From Saprospiraceae bacterium (GTDB lineage: Bacteria > Bacteroidota > Bacteroidia > Chitinophagales > Saprospiraceae), in assembly GCA_020631455.1 (NCBI GenBank), contig JAHDHF010000007.1, forward strand, positions 1 to 34,560: a stretch of 34,560 bases of DNA. The letters are read 5' to 3'. A program made the position numbers and the translations under genes. Below, one piece after another: positions 1 to 7,155 of the stretch. Positions within the stretch are counted from its first letter, which is position 1, and each line of letters begins with the position of its first letter. The notes beneath the pieces are model-generated. The model was given only the letters and a program-made list of their open reading frames with translations. It did no database searches and was not told the origin of the DNA.

Positions 1-37
1 AGCAAACCGGTGGTTTCAGCCACTCACCCACCTCACC
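1..37 (-). tRNA. tRNA-Ser(GCU), 5' part, truncated by the window edge
   Basis: Read on the minus strand from 37 to 1, the sequence folds as the first half of a serine tRNA. The 7-nt acceptor strand GGTGAGG (37-31) is followed by T8 and G9. The D arm has a GGT/ACC stem and the loop GAGTGGCTGAA. Then come A26, the anticodon-stem 5' strand CCGGT and the loop start TT, with anticodon GCT at window positions 3-1. It would read AGC/AGU codons. The anticodon 3' strand, the long variable arm and the T arm lie outside the window, so the class II variable arm cannot be checked. A strong promoter lies directly upstream. Confidence 0.82.
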
Positions 38-45
38 GTGGGGCG

Positions 46-75
46 CAAAGATACATCTCTAAGCGAATTTGCAAA
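46..75 (-). promoter_or_regulatory. Bacteroidota-type promoter for tRNA-Ser
   Basis: On the minus strand a TTTG (75-72) is followed by an 18-nt spacer and TATCTTTG (53-46), a perfect match to the Bacteroidota -33/-7 consensus TTTG...TAnnTTTG. The tRNA 5' end at 37 lies 8 nt further on, as expected for a very short leader. It partly overlaps the region just after the dnaA stop codon. It serves as the reference promoter for the weaker boxes listed elsewhere. Confidence 0.72.
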
Positions 76-85
76 CCGTTTTGAA

Positions 86-1471
86 TTATTTTTCGTTGAG
101 ACTCAACTTTATTTTTCGTTCAAGCTCTTCGATGTCGTGCTTCTCGCTTTGATTGGTGTCAATCAAGTCTTGTACTGCTCTCAAAGAATAGATAATCGTA
201 CTATGGTCTCGGCCGCCAAAATGAGATCCAATAGTCTTCAAAGGCTTGTTTGTAAACTGACGAGCAAGAAAGATCGAAATCTGACGAGCTAATACAATTT
301 GACGCTTTCGAGTCTTGCCGTGCAGCTTTTCTACTTCTACACCAAAGTAATCTGCAACAAGCAATTTGATGAAGTCAACAGTAATTTCCTTTGTCACGAC
401 ATTGACATAGCGCTTAATGACTTCTTTAGCAAGATCTAGATCAATGTCTTTGTCATTAAGTGACTGCTGGGCAGCAAGAGACACGAGGACTCCTTCGAGT
501 TCTCTGATATTACTTTTGACATTATAGGCAATAAACTCTGCTACATCAGTTGAAATATCGATCTTATGCTCGTCCATTTTGGCGGACATAATCGCGAGGC
601 GCGTCTCGTATTCCGGAGTCCCAATATCAGCAGAAAGTCCCCACTTGAATCTTGAGATTAAGCGCTCAGTGATTCCTGCTAAGTCGATTGGCGAGCGATC
701 GCTTGTCAGTACAAGCTGCTTACCTTCTCGATGCAATTGATTGAAAATGTGAAAGAAGGTCTCTTGTATCTTCTTTTTATTGCTCAAAAATTGAATATCA
801 TCAACGATGAGCATATCGACAAGTTTGTAGAAACGTGAGAAATCGTTAAGTGCATTGTTCTTGAGAGATTCTACATATTGATTGATGAAATCTTCAGCAG
901 TGACGTAGTAGACGTTGTACTTATCGCCATGATTGCGTCTGATACCATTTCCAATTGCGTGAGCAAGATGTGTCTTGCCTAAACCTGTATCTCCATAGAT
1001 GAAAAGCGGGTTAAACGCTGTCGTTCCAGGGCTTTCTGCAATGCTCTTACCTGCAGCACGAGCCATTTTATTGCAATCGCCTTCAATAAAATTGTCAAAC
1101 GTGTACTTCGGATTAAGATTACTTGGAATAACTGGCTTTTTTAATCCAGGGTAAACAAATGGGCTAATTGGCTCTGTGATTTCCTCCGCTCCTGAATGCT
1201 CTTGTGGCTGCGAACTAATTGACCGACTCAAGCGATACTTTAACTTCGCATTAGGCCCAACAACATCTTGAAGCGTTTTGCTCATAATATCAAGGGCGTT
1301 CTCTTCGATCCATGTGTAGAAATTCTTATCAGGGATCGAAATGGTCAGCTCTTGGTTCTCAAGTGCATGAGGCTGTATAGGCACAAACCATTTGTTATAA
1401 TCTGCCTGAGCTACACTTTTTTTGAAGTGTATCATGCAAGCAGCCCATACTTTTTGTAAATCTTGAGTCAC
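86..1471 (-). CDS. dnaA: Chromosomal replication initiator protein DnaA
   Basis: DnaA binds DnaA boxes at the origin, oligomerises with ATP and opens the duplex. All domains are visible in the 461-residue product. The N-terminal DnaB/DiaA-interaction domain covers about residues 1-80 and a short linker follows. The AAA+ core has Walker A GDTGLGKT (about 160-167), Walker B LIVDDIQF (about 221-228) and the sensor/arginine-finger region ERLISRF (about 269-275). Domain IV carries the DNA-binding signature GGRDHSTI (about 419-426). I chose the GTG at 1471 because the protein then starts VTQDLQKVW, as family members usually do. An in-frame TTG at 1507 would add 12 residues. Length is normal and nothing is broken. 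The gene is read toward the tRNA-Ser gene. Confidence 0.96.
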   Translation of the reverse strand: MTQDLQKVWAACMIHFKKSVAQADYNKWFVPIQPHALENQELTISIPDKNFYTWIEENALDIMSKTLQDVVGPNAKLKYRLSRSISSQPQEHSGAEEITEPISPFVYPGLKKPVIPSNLNPKYTFDNFIEGDCNKMARAAGKSIAESPGTTAFNPLFIYGDTGLGKTHLAHAIGNGIRRNHGDKYNVYYVTAEDFINQYVESLKNNALNDFSRFYKLVDMLIVDDIQFLSNKKKIQETFFHIFNQLHREGKQLVLTSDRSPIDLAGITERLISRFKWGLSADIGTPEYETRLAIMSAKMDEHKIDISTDVAEFIAYNVKSNIRELEGVLVSLAAQQSLNDKDIDLDLAKEVIKRYVNVVTKEITVDFIKLLVADYFGVEVEKLHGKTRKRQIVLARQISIFLARQFTNKPLKTIGSHFGGRDHSTIIYSLRAVQDLIDTNQSEKHDIEELERKIKLSLNEK

Positions 1472-1613
1472 GAAGGGGTATTCAAAAGCGAAGTCAAAGA
1501 GTCCCAATCAAGCTAATATAATATTCTTTATATATCAATGAAAAATCAAATCGAGTAGGTGAAAACTCAAAAAGAAATCTCGACTTCAGAGGGTCAACAA
1601 AGTTCTACAAAAA

Positions 1614-1622
1614 TGTTGATAA
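1614..1622 (+). promoter_or_regulatory. Possible single DnaA box upstream of dnaA
   Basis: TGTTGATAA (reverse complement TTATCAACA) differs by one base from the classic box TTATCCACA. It lies in the spacer between dnaA and the next gene (1472-1637). That spacer also holds the AT-rich stretch aatataatattctttatata around 1515-1535. No cluster of boxes is visible, so this could be an autoregulatory site or chance. I found no convincing TAnnTTTG box for dnaA here. Confidence 0.22.
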
Positions 1623-1637
1623 CTCAAGACTTGTTTC

Positions 1638-2576
1638 TCAAATTTTTTGAGTTTTTCCTACAACTAAGTTTTCGCACGTTCCCTTTTTGATTTTCTGGCA
1701 GCCACAGGAATCAAAGAAAATGTCAATACGACCAAGTACAATACCTGCCCAACCTGCTTGAGACACGAGTACTGTTTGTCCGTCTCGATTCTTGATTTGT
1801 GTCGGCTCATCAAGAAATGTATGTGTGTGTCCACCAAGAATCAAGTCAATATCACGACTCGCTGCAGCAAGTGATTTGTCACTTGGCTTGTCAGAATCGT
1901 AAGAATATCCAAGATGAGACAAGCAGATCACATAATGGCAGCCTTCTGATTCTTTGAGCGTGCGGGCTGCCTTGTTGGCTTGTTCTATCGGATCTAGATA
2001 TTGAGTGCCTTTGTAGAGAATTTCAGGCACAAGTCCGTCGAGTTCTACTCCTACACCAAGAACACCGATTTTGAGTTTGCCTTTTTTGATGACTTTGTAG
2101 GGCATTGTGCGTCCTGCCATCGTAGTCTTACTAAAGTCGTAATTGCAATTGATGAATGGAAAATTGGCGTGTGGAAGCTGCTCGACCAATCCTGTAATGC
2201 CTGCATCAAAATCATGATTGCCAAGAGTCGCCGCATCGTAACCCATGTCAGTCATGAGTTTAAACTCGAGCTCACCACCAAAGAAATTGAAGTAAGGTGT
2301 TCCTTGAAAAATATCACCACAATCAAGGAGTAGAACTTCATTGCCTTCTGCTCGAATACTGTCGATCAATGCTGCTCGGCGAGCTGCGCCACCGAGACCA
2401 GCTCGCTTGCCTGCTGTAAGTGGAAATGGCTCAATCCGACTGTGTACATCATTGGTGTGTAGGATGGTCAGCTGAGTCATTTTCTCAGGGGCGAGTGCTG
2501 TGAGTGGTGTTGTACTCAATGCGAGCCCCGCTGCTGCAAGTGATGTGTTTTTTAAAAAATCTCTGCGTGTGGTCAT
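1638..2576 (-). CDS. Tat-exported 5'-nucleotidase-type metallophosphatase (catalytic half)
   Basis: This is a calcineurin-like metallophosphoesterase of the UshA/5'-nucleotidase family, which hydrolyses nucleotides or related phosphoesters outside the cytoplasm using two metal ions. The N-terminus MTTRRDFLKN is a twin-arginine signal followed by an Ala/Leu-rich segment to about residue 29. Metal-ligand motifs are in order: HTNDVH (about 40-45), GDIFQG (about 87-92), GNHDFD (about 119-124), SHLG (about 220-223) and GGHTHTF (about 248-254). At 312 residues it stops after the phosphoesterase domain. The substrate-binding C-terminal domain normally fused to it is encoded by the next gene upstream on the same strand (2707-3453). 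The two probably act together. The exact substrate cannot be read from sequence. Confidence 0.9.
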   Translation of the reverse strand: MTTRRDFLKNTSLAAAGLALSTTPLTALAPEKMTQLTILHTNDVHSRIEPFPLTAGKRAGLGGAARRAALIDSIRAEGNEVLLLDCGDIFQGTPYFNFFGGELEFKLMTDMGYDAATLGNHDFDAGITGLVEQLPHANFPFINCNYDFSKTTMAGRTMPYKVIKKGKLKIGVLGVGVELDGLVPEILYKGTQYLDPIEQANKAARTLKESEGCHYVICLSHLGYSYDSDKPSDKSLAAASRDIDLILGGHTHTFLDEPTQIKNRDGQTVLVSQAGWAGIVLGRIDIFFDSCGCQKIKKGTCENLVVGKTQKI

Positions 2577-2600
2577 GATGAAATTTTGTTGAGTACTGCT

Positions 2601-2706
2601 TGGACAAGCGCTGCGAAGTGGTAGCCGTCAGGCTAGACGCGTAGCGGCCGAGCGAACAGCGAGCCACGAAGCATAGCGACCGCAGCCTTTGGCTGCGGAT
2701 GGCCCA
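2601..2706 (-). repeat. Dispersed hairpin repeat, family A, copy 1
   Basis: This element lies between the two 5'-nucleotidase genes and begins directly after the stop codon of the lipoprotein gene (TAA at 2709-2707). Shared blocks with the copies at 16146-16254 and 29203-29320 include TGGACAAGCGCTGCGAAGTG, GAGCGAACAGCGAGCCACG, GCATAGCGACCGC and the end block GGATGGCCCA. Two hairpins have copy-specific sequence: TAGCC/GGCTA (2622-2635) and CCGCAGCC/GGCTGCGG (2680-2698). No ORF or transposase is inside. Confidence 0.88.
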
Positions 2707-3453
2707 TTATTTTGATTCTATGACGCGAGGTGTTTGATCGGCTTTGATGGAGCCGCTCATTCCGATATTTTTGACATGATCGATGATGACATCTCGTAAG
2801 AGCTGCATGCCAGGCGAGGGCGAGTTTTTGATATCTTCTAAAAACTCCATGCCATCACCGCCATTGGCAAGGTAGTCGGAGATGACCATGACGTATTCGC
2901 GATCTTCGAGTGGTTTTTTGCGGATGATAATGTCTGTCGCCTTGCCATCTTTGATTGAATACGATGTACCGCTGCTCACTGGCCAGCCGCCTTTGCTCGC
3001 CATGTGGTCAAATACTGCTTGGATTTGCTCACGGTTGAGGACGAGCTCTACGACTTGATTGTCAAATGGCATCAACTCATAGATGTGCCCAACGGTGATG
3101 TCGCCTTTTTCGAGTGAAGGCACACGAATACCGCCATGATTCATAACGGCAAAATCGACAGGTTTGACTCGACGTATCGACATGGCTCGGTAATACATCG
3201 CATCTGCCATGAAATTGCCGAGCGGATTATGCGGCTTTGATTTGACGAGTTGCTCTTCGAGCGTAGCGAGTACGACGTTCATTTCGGCTTCAAGTTGTTT
3301 GGTGTACGGCTTGATCATAGAGTCGATGCTTGCATCGGCAGCATCATCAGTGTCGACTTTGTAGTATATCGGATCTGCTTGGCTCGCTTGTGGACTAGAC
3401 TTGCACGAGAATATACTCACAATGCAAATCGCAAAAAATATGTGTTTTAACAT
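2707..3453 (-). CDS. 5'-nucleotidase C-terminal-domain lipoprotein
   Basis: The 248-residue protein is the substrate-recognition C-terminal domain of the 5'-nucleotidase/UshA family without the phosphoesterase domain. Recognisable family motifs are NHGGIR (about 105-110), ITVGHIYELMPFDN (about 119-132) and LANGGDGM (about 195-202). The ATG at 3453 gives a clean lipoprotein signal, MLKHIFFAICIVSIFSC, with lipobox cysteine 17. An upstream in-frame start at 3519 would bury that signal, so I rejected it. It precedes the Tat-exported catalytic half in the same direction, separated by a repeat element. The likely model is an envelope-anchored recognition subunit that pairs with the catalytic half. 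The pairing is inferred. Confidence 0.87.
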   Translation of the reverse strand: MLKHIFFAICIVSIFSCKSSPQASQADPIYYKVDTDDAADASIDSMIKPYTKQLEAEMNVVLATLEEQLVKSKPHNPLGNFMADAMYYRAMSIRRVKPVDFAVMNHGGIRVPSLEKGDITVGHIYELMPFDNQVVELVLNREQIQAVFDHMASKGGWPVSSGTSYSIKDGKATDIIIRKKPLEDREYVMVISDYLANGGDGMEFLEDIKNSPSPGMQLLRDVIIDHVKNIGMSGSIKADQTPRVIESK

Positions 3454-3457
3454 GTCC

Positions 3458-3465
3458 GAAAAGTA
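3458..3465 (-). promoter_or_regulatory. Possible -7 box (TACTTTTC) of the split 5'-nucleotidase genes
   Basis: Minus-strand TACTTTTC matches TAnnTTTG at all but the last base and ends 4 nt before the ATG at 3453. No -33 TTTG is evident at the right distance. It lies back to back with the plus-strand box at 3486-3493, making a compact divergent control region. Confidence 0.35.
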
Positions 3466-3485
3466 GCAATGATTCTGACAAGATG

Positions 3486-3493
3486 TAGATTTG
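3486..3493 (+). promoter_or_regulatory. -7 box (TAGATTTG) of the cyclophilin gene
   Basis: TAGATTTG is a perfect match to TAnnTTTG and ends 5 nt before the ATG at 3499. With the usual spacing, transcription would begin at or within a few bases of the start codon, so the mRNA should be leaderless or nearly so. No -33 TTTG is clear. Confidence 0.5.
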
Positions 3494-3498
3494 AGGCT

Positions 3499-4425
3499 AT
3501 GTTTAAGAGTCGATTTCATTTTTCTGCTGGTTTATTTGTCGTACTTACACTTCTTTGTACTGCATGTTCTGTGCCCAAGGCGAGTATTTTGCTTGATAAA
3601 ACCATACATGAAGCGCCTGCTAAAGTAAAGTTTGATTGCGAAGTAGAGAAGGCTGATCGTATCGAATGGGATTTTGGTGATGGCAATACATCATCTGAAG
3701 CCAATCCCGAGCATCGCTATTTTAAGGCTGGAGAATACGAGGTCAAATTGACAGCATTTAAATCAAAAGGCTCTGAAAACAACTCCAAAAAATCATCTTT
3801 CACAACTACAAAAACCATTACTATCGAATCTCCTGAAAACTGCCTCATTCGTCTTTCGACGAATTTTGGCGACATGACGATTGAGCTTTTTGATGCGACG
3901 CCACAGCATCGTGACAATTTCATCAAGCTCGCCAAAGAAGGCTACTACAATGATCTTTTATTTCATCGCGTCATCAACGGCTTTATGATACAAGGCGGCG
4001 ATCCAGACTCACGCGGCTGCTCTCCAAACGCGATGCTTGGCTCAGGTGGACCTGGCTACAAAGTTCCAGCTGAATTTGATCCAAATCTACTGCACTACAA
4101 AGGTGCGCTTGCAGCTGCACGCCAAGGCGATGGTGTCAATCCGACACGAGCTTCAAGCGGTTCGCAATTTTATATAGCGCACGGCCGAGCTGTCAATGAT
4201 GCGATGCTTGACCAAATCGAAGCACGCAGCGGCAAAAAGTACACAGAAGAGCAACGCACGAAATACAAAGAGCTTGGCGGCATACCATTCCTTGATCACG
4301 AGTATACCGTCTTTGGTCGCGTGACTGAAGGTCTTGACGTCATTGACAAAATCGCTGCTACACAAACCAAGCGTGGCGACCGCCCAGTCGAAGATGTCAA
4401 AATGAAGGTGACAATTATTGAGTAA
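3499..4425 (+). CDS. PKD-domain cyclophilin lipoprotein (peptidyl-prolyl cis-trans isomerase)
   Basis: This is a 308-residue exported isomerase that probably helps fold proteins in the periplasm or at the outer membrane. The ATG at 3499 gives a lipoprotein signal ending LTLLCTAC (lipobox Cys about 23). An earlier in-frame start at 3469 adds residues that spoil the signal, and the -7 box at 3486-3493 would lie inside it. A PKD-like beta-sandwich follows (about 30-90, core WDFGDG at about 57-62). The cyclophilin domain (about 114-308) carries FHRVINGFMIQGGD (about 155-168), GSQFYI (about 221-226) and FGRVTEGLDV near the end. A charged insertion, EARSGKKYTEEQRTKYKEL, lies between catalytic blocks. 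It is divergent from the 5'-nucleotidase pair and followed by a strong hairpin. Substrates are unknown. Confidence 0.93.
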   Translation: MFKSRFHFSAGLFVVLTLLCTACSVPKASILLDKTIHEAPAKVKFDCEVEKADRIEWDFGDGNTSSEANPEHRYFKAGEYEVKLTAFKSKGSENNSKKSSFTTTKTITIESPENCLIRLSTNFGDMTIELFDATPQHRDNFIKLAKEGYYNDLLFHRVINGFMIQGGDPDSRGCSPNAMLGSGGPGYKVPAEFDPNLLHYKGALAAARQGDGVNPTRASSGSQFYIAHGRAVNDAMLDQIEARSGKKYTEEQRTKYKELGGIPFLDHEYTVFGRVTEGLDVIDKIAATQTKRGDRPVEDVKMKVTIIE

Positions 4426-4430
4426 AAGAA

Positions 4431-4593
4431 TGGGCCATGCTGCTCGCCATGCTCGCAGCACCGGGCTGATCCGCAGTACGCGGGGCTAGCTTTTTCTCTT
4501 TGAATTTTTAATAGAAAGAATAGAGTATTTTCTATTAAAAAATTCAAAGAGAAAAATCCGTTCGGCTGCGCCTCACGCTGCTCCCATCCCTTG
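4431..4593 (+). repeat. Dispersed composite hairpin repeat, family B, copy 1
   Basis: The element starts TGGGCCATGC just after the cyclophilin stop codon. Conserved blocks are CGGGCTGATCCGCAGTACG, CTAGCTTTTT, AAAAATCC and GCTGCTCCCATCCCT. Between the blocks are hairpins with copy-specific arms: GCTGC/GCAGC (4439-4459) and a 27-nt arm pair at 4491-4556. It shares blocks with the copies at 17385-17527, 26143-26277 and 28773-28915. No coding content was found. Confidence 0.87.
4491..4556. terminator. Long AT-rich hairpin, probable bidirectional terminator
   Basis: The left arm begins TTTTTCTCTTTGAATTTTTA (4491-4517) and pairs with 4529-4556 with a single extra A. The loop is about 10 nt. The arms begin with a T-run and end with an A-run, so the structure can terminate in either direction. 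It lies about 65 bp after the cyclophilin stop and before the dioxygenase gene. It is the variable hairpin of the surrounding repeat. Confidence 0.68.
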
Positions 4594-4650
4594 TCCATAC
4601 GATCAAGCAGCTTTCAGTCGTTTAAAGTAGTAGAGCACAAAACCAAATCA

Positions 4651-5265
4651 ATGGATCGTAAATCATTTTTAAAGAAAGCCGGATTCTTAGCAATCGGATT
4701 CTCTGCGTTTGGAAAGGTTGTTCGAGCAGCTGATGACCCGACTGCTTTTGAAGGAGACTGCGAAACCACCAATGATATCCTCGGACCATTTTATAGAGAA
4801 GATGCTCCCATACGATATGATTTAACGACACAAACTGATCGTGGCAGCCGGGTCATTTTACAAGGCCAAGTCTTTGGTGATGATTGTGAGACGCCGATCA
4901 AAAATGCGCTCGTCGAAATCTGGCAATGCGATGCCGATGGTGAATATGACAATACGTCGCCCGCATTCCGTATGAGAGCTGGTTGGAAAACTGACAACGA
5001 AGGCGAATACGCATTTAAAACAATATTACCTGGTAAATACAAGAATGGAAGATTGTATCGGCCTGCACATATACACTTCAGAGTACGAGCTGACAATCAT
5101 CAAGAACTTGTCTCCCAAGTTTATTTTGAAGGAGATCCGCACATAAATGATGATCCTTGGGCATCACACCCTTCTGCAAGCAAACGGATATTGCCCATCG
5201 TCCTAGAAGACACGAAAGGCAATTTGACAGTCAGATTTGACATTTACCTTAAATCGAATCCTTAA
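4651..5265 (+). CDS. Exported intradiol ring-cleavage dioxygenase family protein
   Basis: This is a 204-residue protein of the catechol/protocatechuate dioxygenase fold, which opens catechol-type rings with a non-haem Fe(III). The iron ligands are visible: Tyr99 in IWQCDADGEY, Tyr130 in PGKYKNG, and His140 and His142 in RPAHIHF. LGPFYR (about 44-49) is another family hallmark. The ATG at 4651 gives MDRKSFLKKAGFLAIGFSAF, a signal-like N-terminus without a true twin arginine; an in-frame start at 4591 would lie in the upstream repeat. It is shorter than cytoplasmic catechol 1,2-dioxygenases and lacks their N-terminal dimerisation domain. No aromatic-degradation genes are nearby, so its substrate is open. 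Its 3' end is 3 bp from the convergent glycosyltransferase. Confidence 0.88.
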   Translation: MDRKSFLKKAGFLAIGFSAFGKVVRAADDPTAFEGDCETTNDILGPFYREDAPIRYDLTTQTDRGSRVILQGQVFGDDCETPIKNALVEIWQCDADGEYDNTSPAFRMRAGWKTDNEGEYAFKTILPGKYKNGRLYRPAHIHFRVRADNHQELVSQVYFEGDPHINDDPWASHPSASKRILPIVLEDTKGNLTVRFDIYLKSNP

Positions 5266-5268
5266 GAA

Positions 5269-6381
5269 CTACGAGACTTCTTCTAGAAAATCAAAGTATT
5301 GCTTGACTACGAGTTGCTCATCAAAACGTGAGATCGCGTACTGTCGTGATGCTTCTCCCATTTTTTGTCGTTCTTCGAGTGCAGACTCGATCATATGAAG
5401 CATTGCTTCAGCAAGAGATTCTATACTTTTTGGTTGGATCAATTTGCCATTGGATTGATCTGGCAAGATCACTTCTCGGCAGCCGATGCTATCAGTAGAG
5501 ATAAGTGGCAAACCTTTGCTCAAACCTTCGAGTAAGACACGCGGTATACCTTCACGATAATAAGATGGTAGAACGAGACAATCGACATCATTCATAAATG
5601 AATTCATGTCATCTGTCTTGCCGACATAATTGACGACTTGATCCTTGGTCCAGTCTTGTATTTCTTGCTGCGTAATTGCAGAAGGATTGTCAGCTGGCAT
5701 TCCGAGCAAAAGATATACTACTTCAGGATATTGCTTTTTGACTATTCTGGCTGCTTCTACGTATTCGCGAATACCTTTTTCTGCTACAAGTCGAGCACTC
5801 AACAGAAAGTGCATATTCTGACCTGCTCGAGTAAATGATGGCCGCTGATAAAACTTGCTGATATCAACGCCTGAGCCTGGTGTTAGTCGAGTGTTTTGTG
5901 CTTGTATTACACCGAGATCAATCAGTTCTTGTCGGTCGTCTTTATTTTGGAAGACGACAAGACTTGAGCTGCGTAAACCCATTTTGTACAATAACCGAAC
6001 GAGCTTGTTGAGCATCCCTGATGACTGAAATGCGTATCCTAGACCATTGATTGTTGAGATCGTTTTTACTGGCAATCCACGTCGAGCAAGTCCGCCATAG
6101 ACATTTGGTTTGATCGTATAGCTAATGATTGCATCAAGCTTTTCGCGCTTGTAGAGTTGTCGCATTTCTTTGACTACAGCAAGCTCTTTGAATATGTTTC
6201 GTCCTTTTGGTTGAATGCTATTGAGTGGCACAAAAGGACAAAGTTCTTTGATGCGATCGCAATAGTCATCTTCGGGTGCAGCTGCTATTACATCATGACC
6301 TTCTGCTTGTAGTCCTTTGATCAACCCTGCTCGAAAATTGTAAATACTCCAAGCTGTATTAGAAATAACAGCAATACGCAT
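5269..6381 (-). CDS. Glycosyltransferase, GT4 type
   Basis: This 370-residue GT-B fold enzyme would transfer a sugar from a nucleotide sugar onto a lipid-linked oligosaccharide at the inner face of the cytoplasmic membrane. The N-terminal acceptor half starts MRIAVISNTAWSIYNFRAGL and includes SYTIKPNVYGG and TINGLGYAF. The C-terminal donor half has LLSARLVAEKGIREYVEAA and the EX7E-type motif in REGIPRVLLEGLSKGLP. The overall pattern resembles galactosyl/GalNAc transferases of capsule loci, but donor and acceptor cannot be assigned. The start lies 3 bp after the stop of the transglutaminase-like gene, so they are probably co-transcribed. It is the last gene of the polysaccharide locus on this side. 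Confidence 0.88.
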   Translation of the reverse strand: MRIAVISNTAWSIYNFRAGLIKGLQAEGHDVIAAAPEDDYCDRIKELCPFVPLNSIQPKGRNIFKELAVVKEMRQLYKREKLDAIISYTIKPNVYGGLARRGLPVKTISTINGLGYAFQSSGMLNKLVRLLYKMGLRSSSLVVFQNKDDRQELIDLGVIQAQNTRLTPGSGVDISKFYQRPSFTRAGQNMHFLLSARLVAEKGIREYVEAARIVKKQYPEVVYLLLGMPADNPSAITQQEIQDWTKDQVVNYVGKTDDMNSFMNDVDCLVLPSYYREGIPRVLLEGLSKGLPLISTDSIGCREVILPDQSNGKLIQPKSIESLAEAMLHMIESALEERQKMGEASRQYAISRFDEQLVVKQYFDFLEEVS

Positions 6382-6384
6382 AGA

Positions 6385-7110
6385 CTAAATATTAAATGCC
6401 AACTCTCTAAAATTGACGTCAGGAATTGGGTTGAATGGAGCGAAAAATCTGCCATGCCGACTGTACAAACCATAGACCACTCTACAATTTCCTGAATAAA
6501 GTTGGATATGATCACCGAAAATGGGTTGATCCCACTGAATTGATTCTCTATTTTCACAAATACAGTCAAGCGATTTAGGCTCTCCAGTTGCTGAGAGAGA
6601 AATCCAGTCTACATTAGGATCGACGACGATCCATCCTTTCTTTGTTTTGACCTCAGAAACTGCATGGGTTTTCACTTTTTTCTTTCTGAGTAATTGTAGT
6701 GCAGACTCATCTGAATGTGTTTCAAAAACATAAGCGTGTCTTGTCTGGGCCCCTTTTGTACGAAGGATCGCCTCAAAGACATAACTTCGATCATAGCATT
6801 GGCCTTCTTTATTTTTTAATAGAGCTCTTAATGATCGGTTTTGATTTTTAGGCACAGCAACACCTTGAGGAAATGAATCAAGCAACGTCTCACTTAATAA
6901 TTGAAGTTGCTTGACTTGATCTTCAAAAGAGAGATCATCAAACTGCACCTCGTTTATATAAAATTGATCTGCGCCATTCACACTTCCAAGGAAAGTTTGA
7001 ATTGCTATTTTCTCATGTGATGAAACTGACTTCGGAACATTGATGTACCAGCAAAAAAAGATAATTGCTGCTAGAAATAATCCTAAGACAATACGAATTC
7101 GGCGCTTCAC
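6385..7110 (-). CDS. Membrane-anchored transglutaminase-like protein
   Basis: I do not recognise a named gene, but the product has one N-terminal membrane segment (IRIVLGLFLAAIIFFCWYI) and a transglutaminase/cysteine-protease-like core. A Cys-His-Asp triad can be read as NKEGQCYDRSYVFEAIL (Cys105), KTHAVSEV (His149) and WIVVDPN (Asp164), in the family order. Such domains cut or cross-link peptides, or serve as scaffolds. Here the domain would face the periplasm. I chose the GTG at 7110 because a box TACCTTTA ends 4 nt upstream. A GTG at 7155 would add 15 residues and is possible. It sits in a polysaccharide locus between asnB and a glycosyltransferase. Function is unknown. Confidence 0.72.
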   Translation of the reverse strand: MKRRIRIVLGLFLAAIIFFCWYINVPKSVSSHEKIAIQTFLGSVNGADQFYINEVQFDDLSFEDQVKQLQLLSETLLDSFPQGVAVPKNQNRSLRALLKNKEGQCYDRSYVFEAILRTKGAQTRHAYVFETHSDESALQLLRKKKVKTHAVSEVKTKKGWIVVDPNVDWISLSATGEPKSLDCICENRESIQWDQPIFGDHIQLYSGNCRVVYGLYSRHGRFFAPFNPIPDVNFRELAFNI

Positions 7111-7114
7111 GATG

Positions 7115-7122
7115 TAAAGGTA
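7115..7122 (-). promoter_or_regulatory. Possible -7 box (TACCTTTA) of the transglutaminase-like gene
   Basis: Minus-strand TACCTTTA matches TAnnTTTG except the last base and ends 4 nt before the GTG at 7110. The geometry equals that at 16103-16110 and 3486-3493. The noncoding repeat region upstream suggests the gene needs its own promoter. Confidence 0.33.
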
Positions 7123-7155
7123 TGGTGGCTGAATTACATCACATGACTTGATCAC

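Noticed and set aside
2601-2706. Insertion sequence with its own transposase
   Set aside because: The element is about 106 bp with no coding capacity and no clear target-site duplication. It is at most a non-autonomous element.
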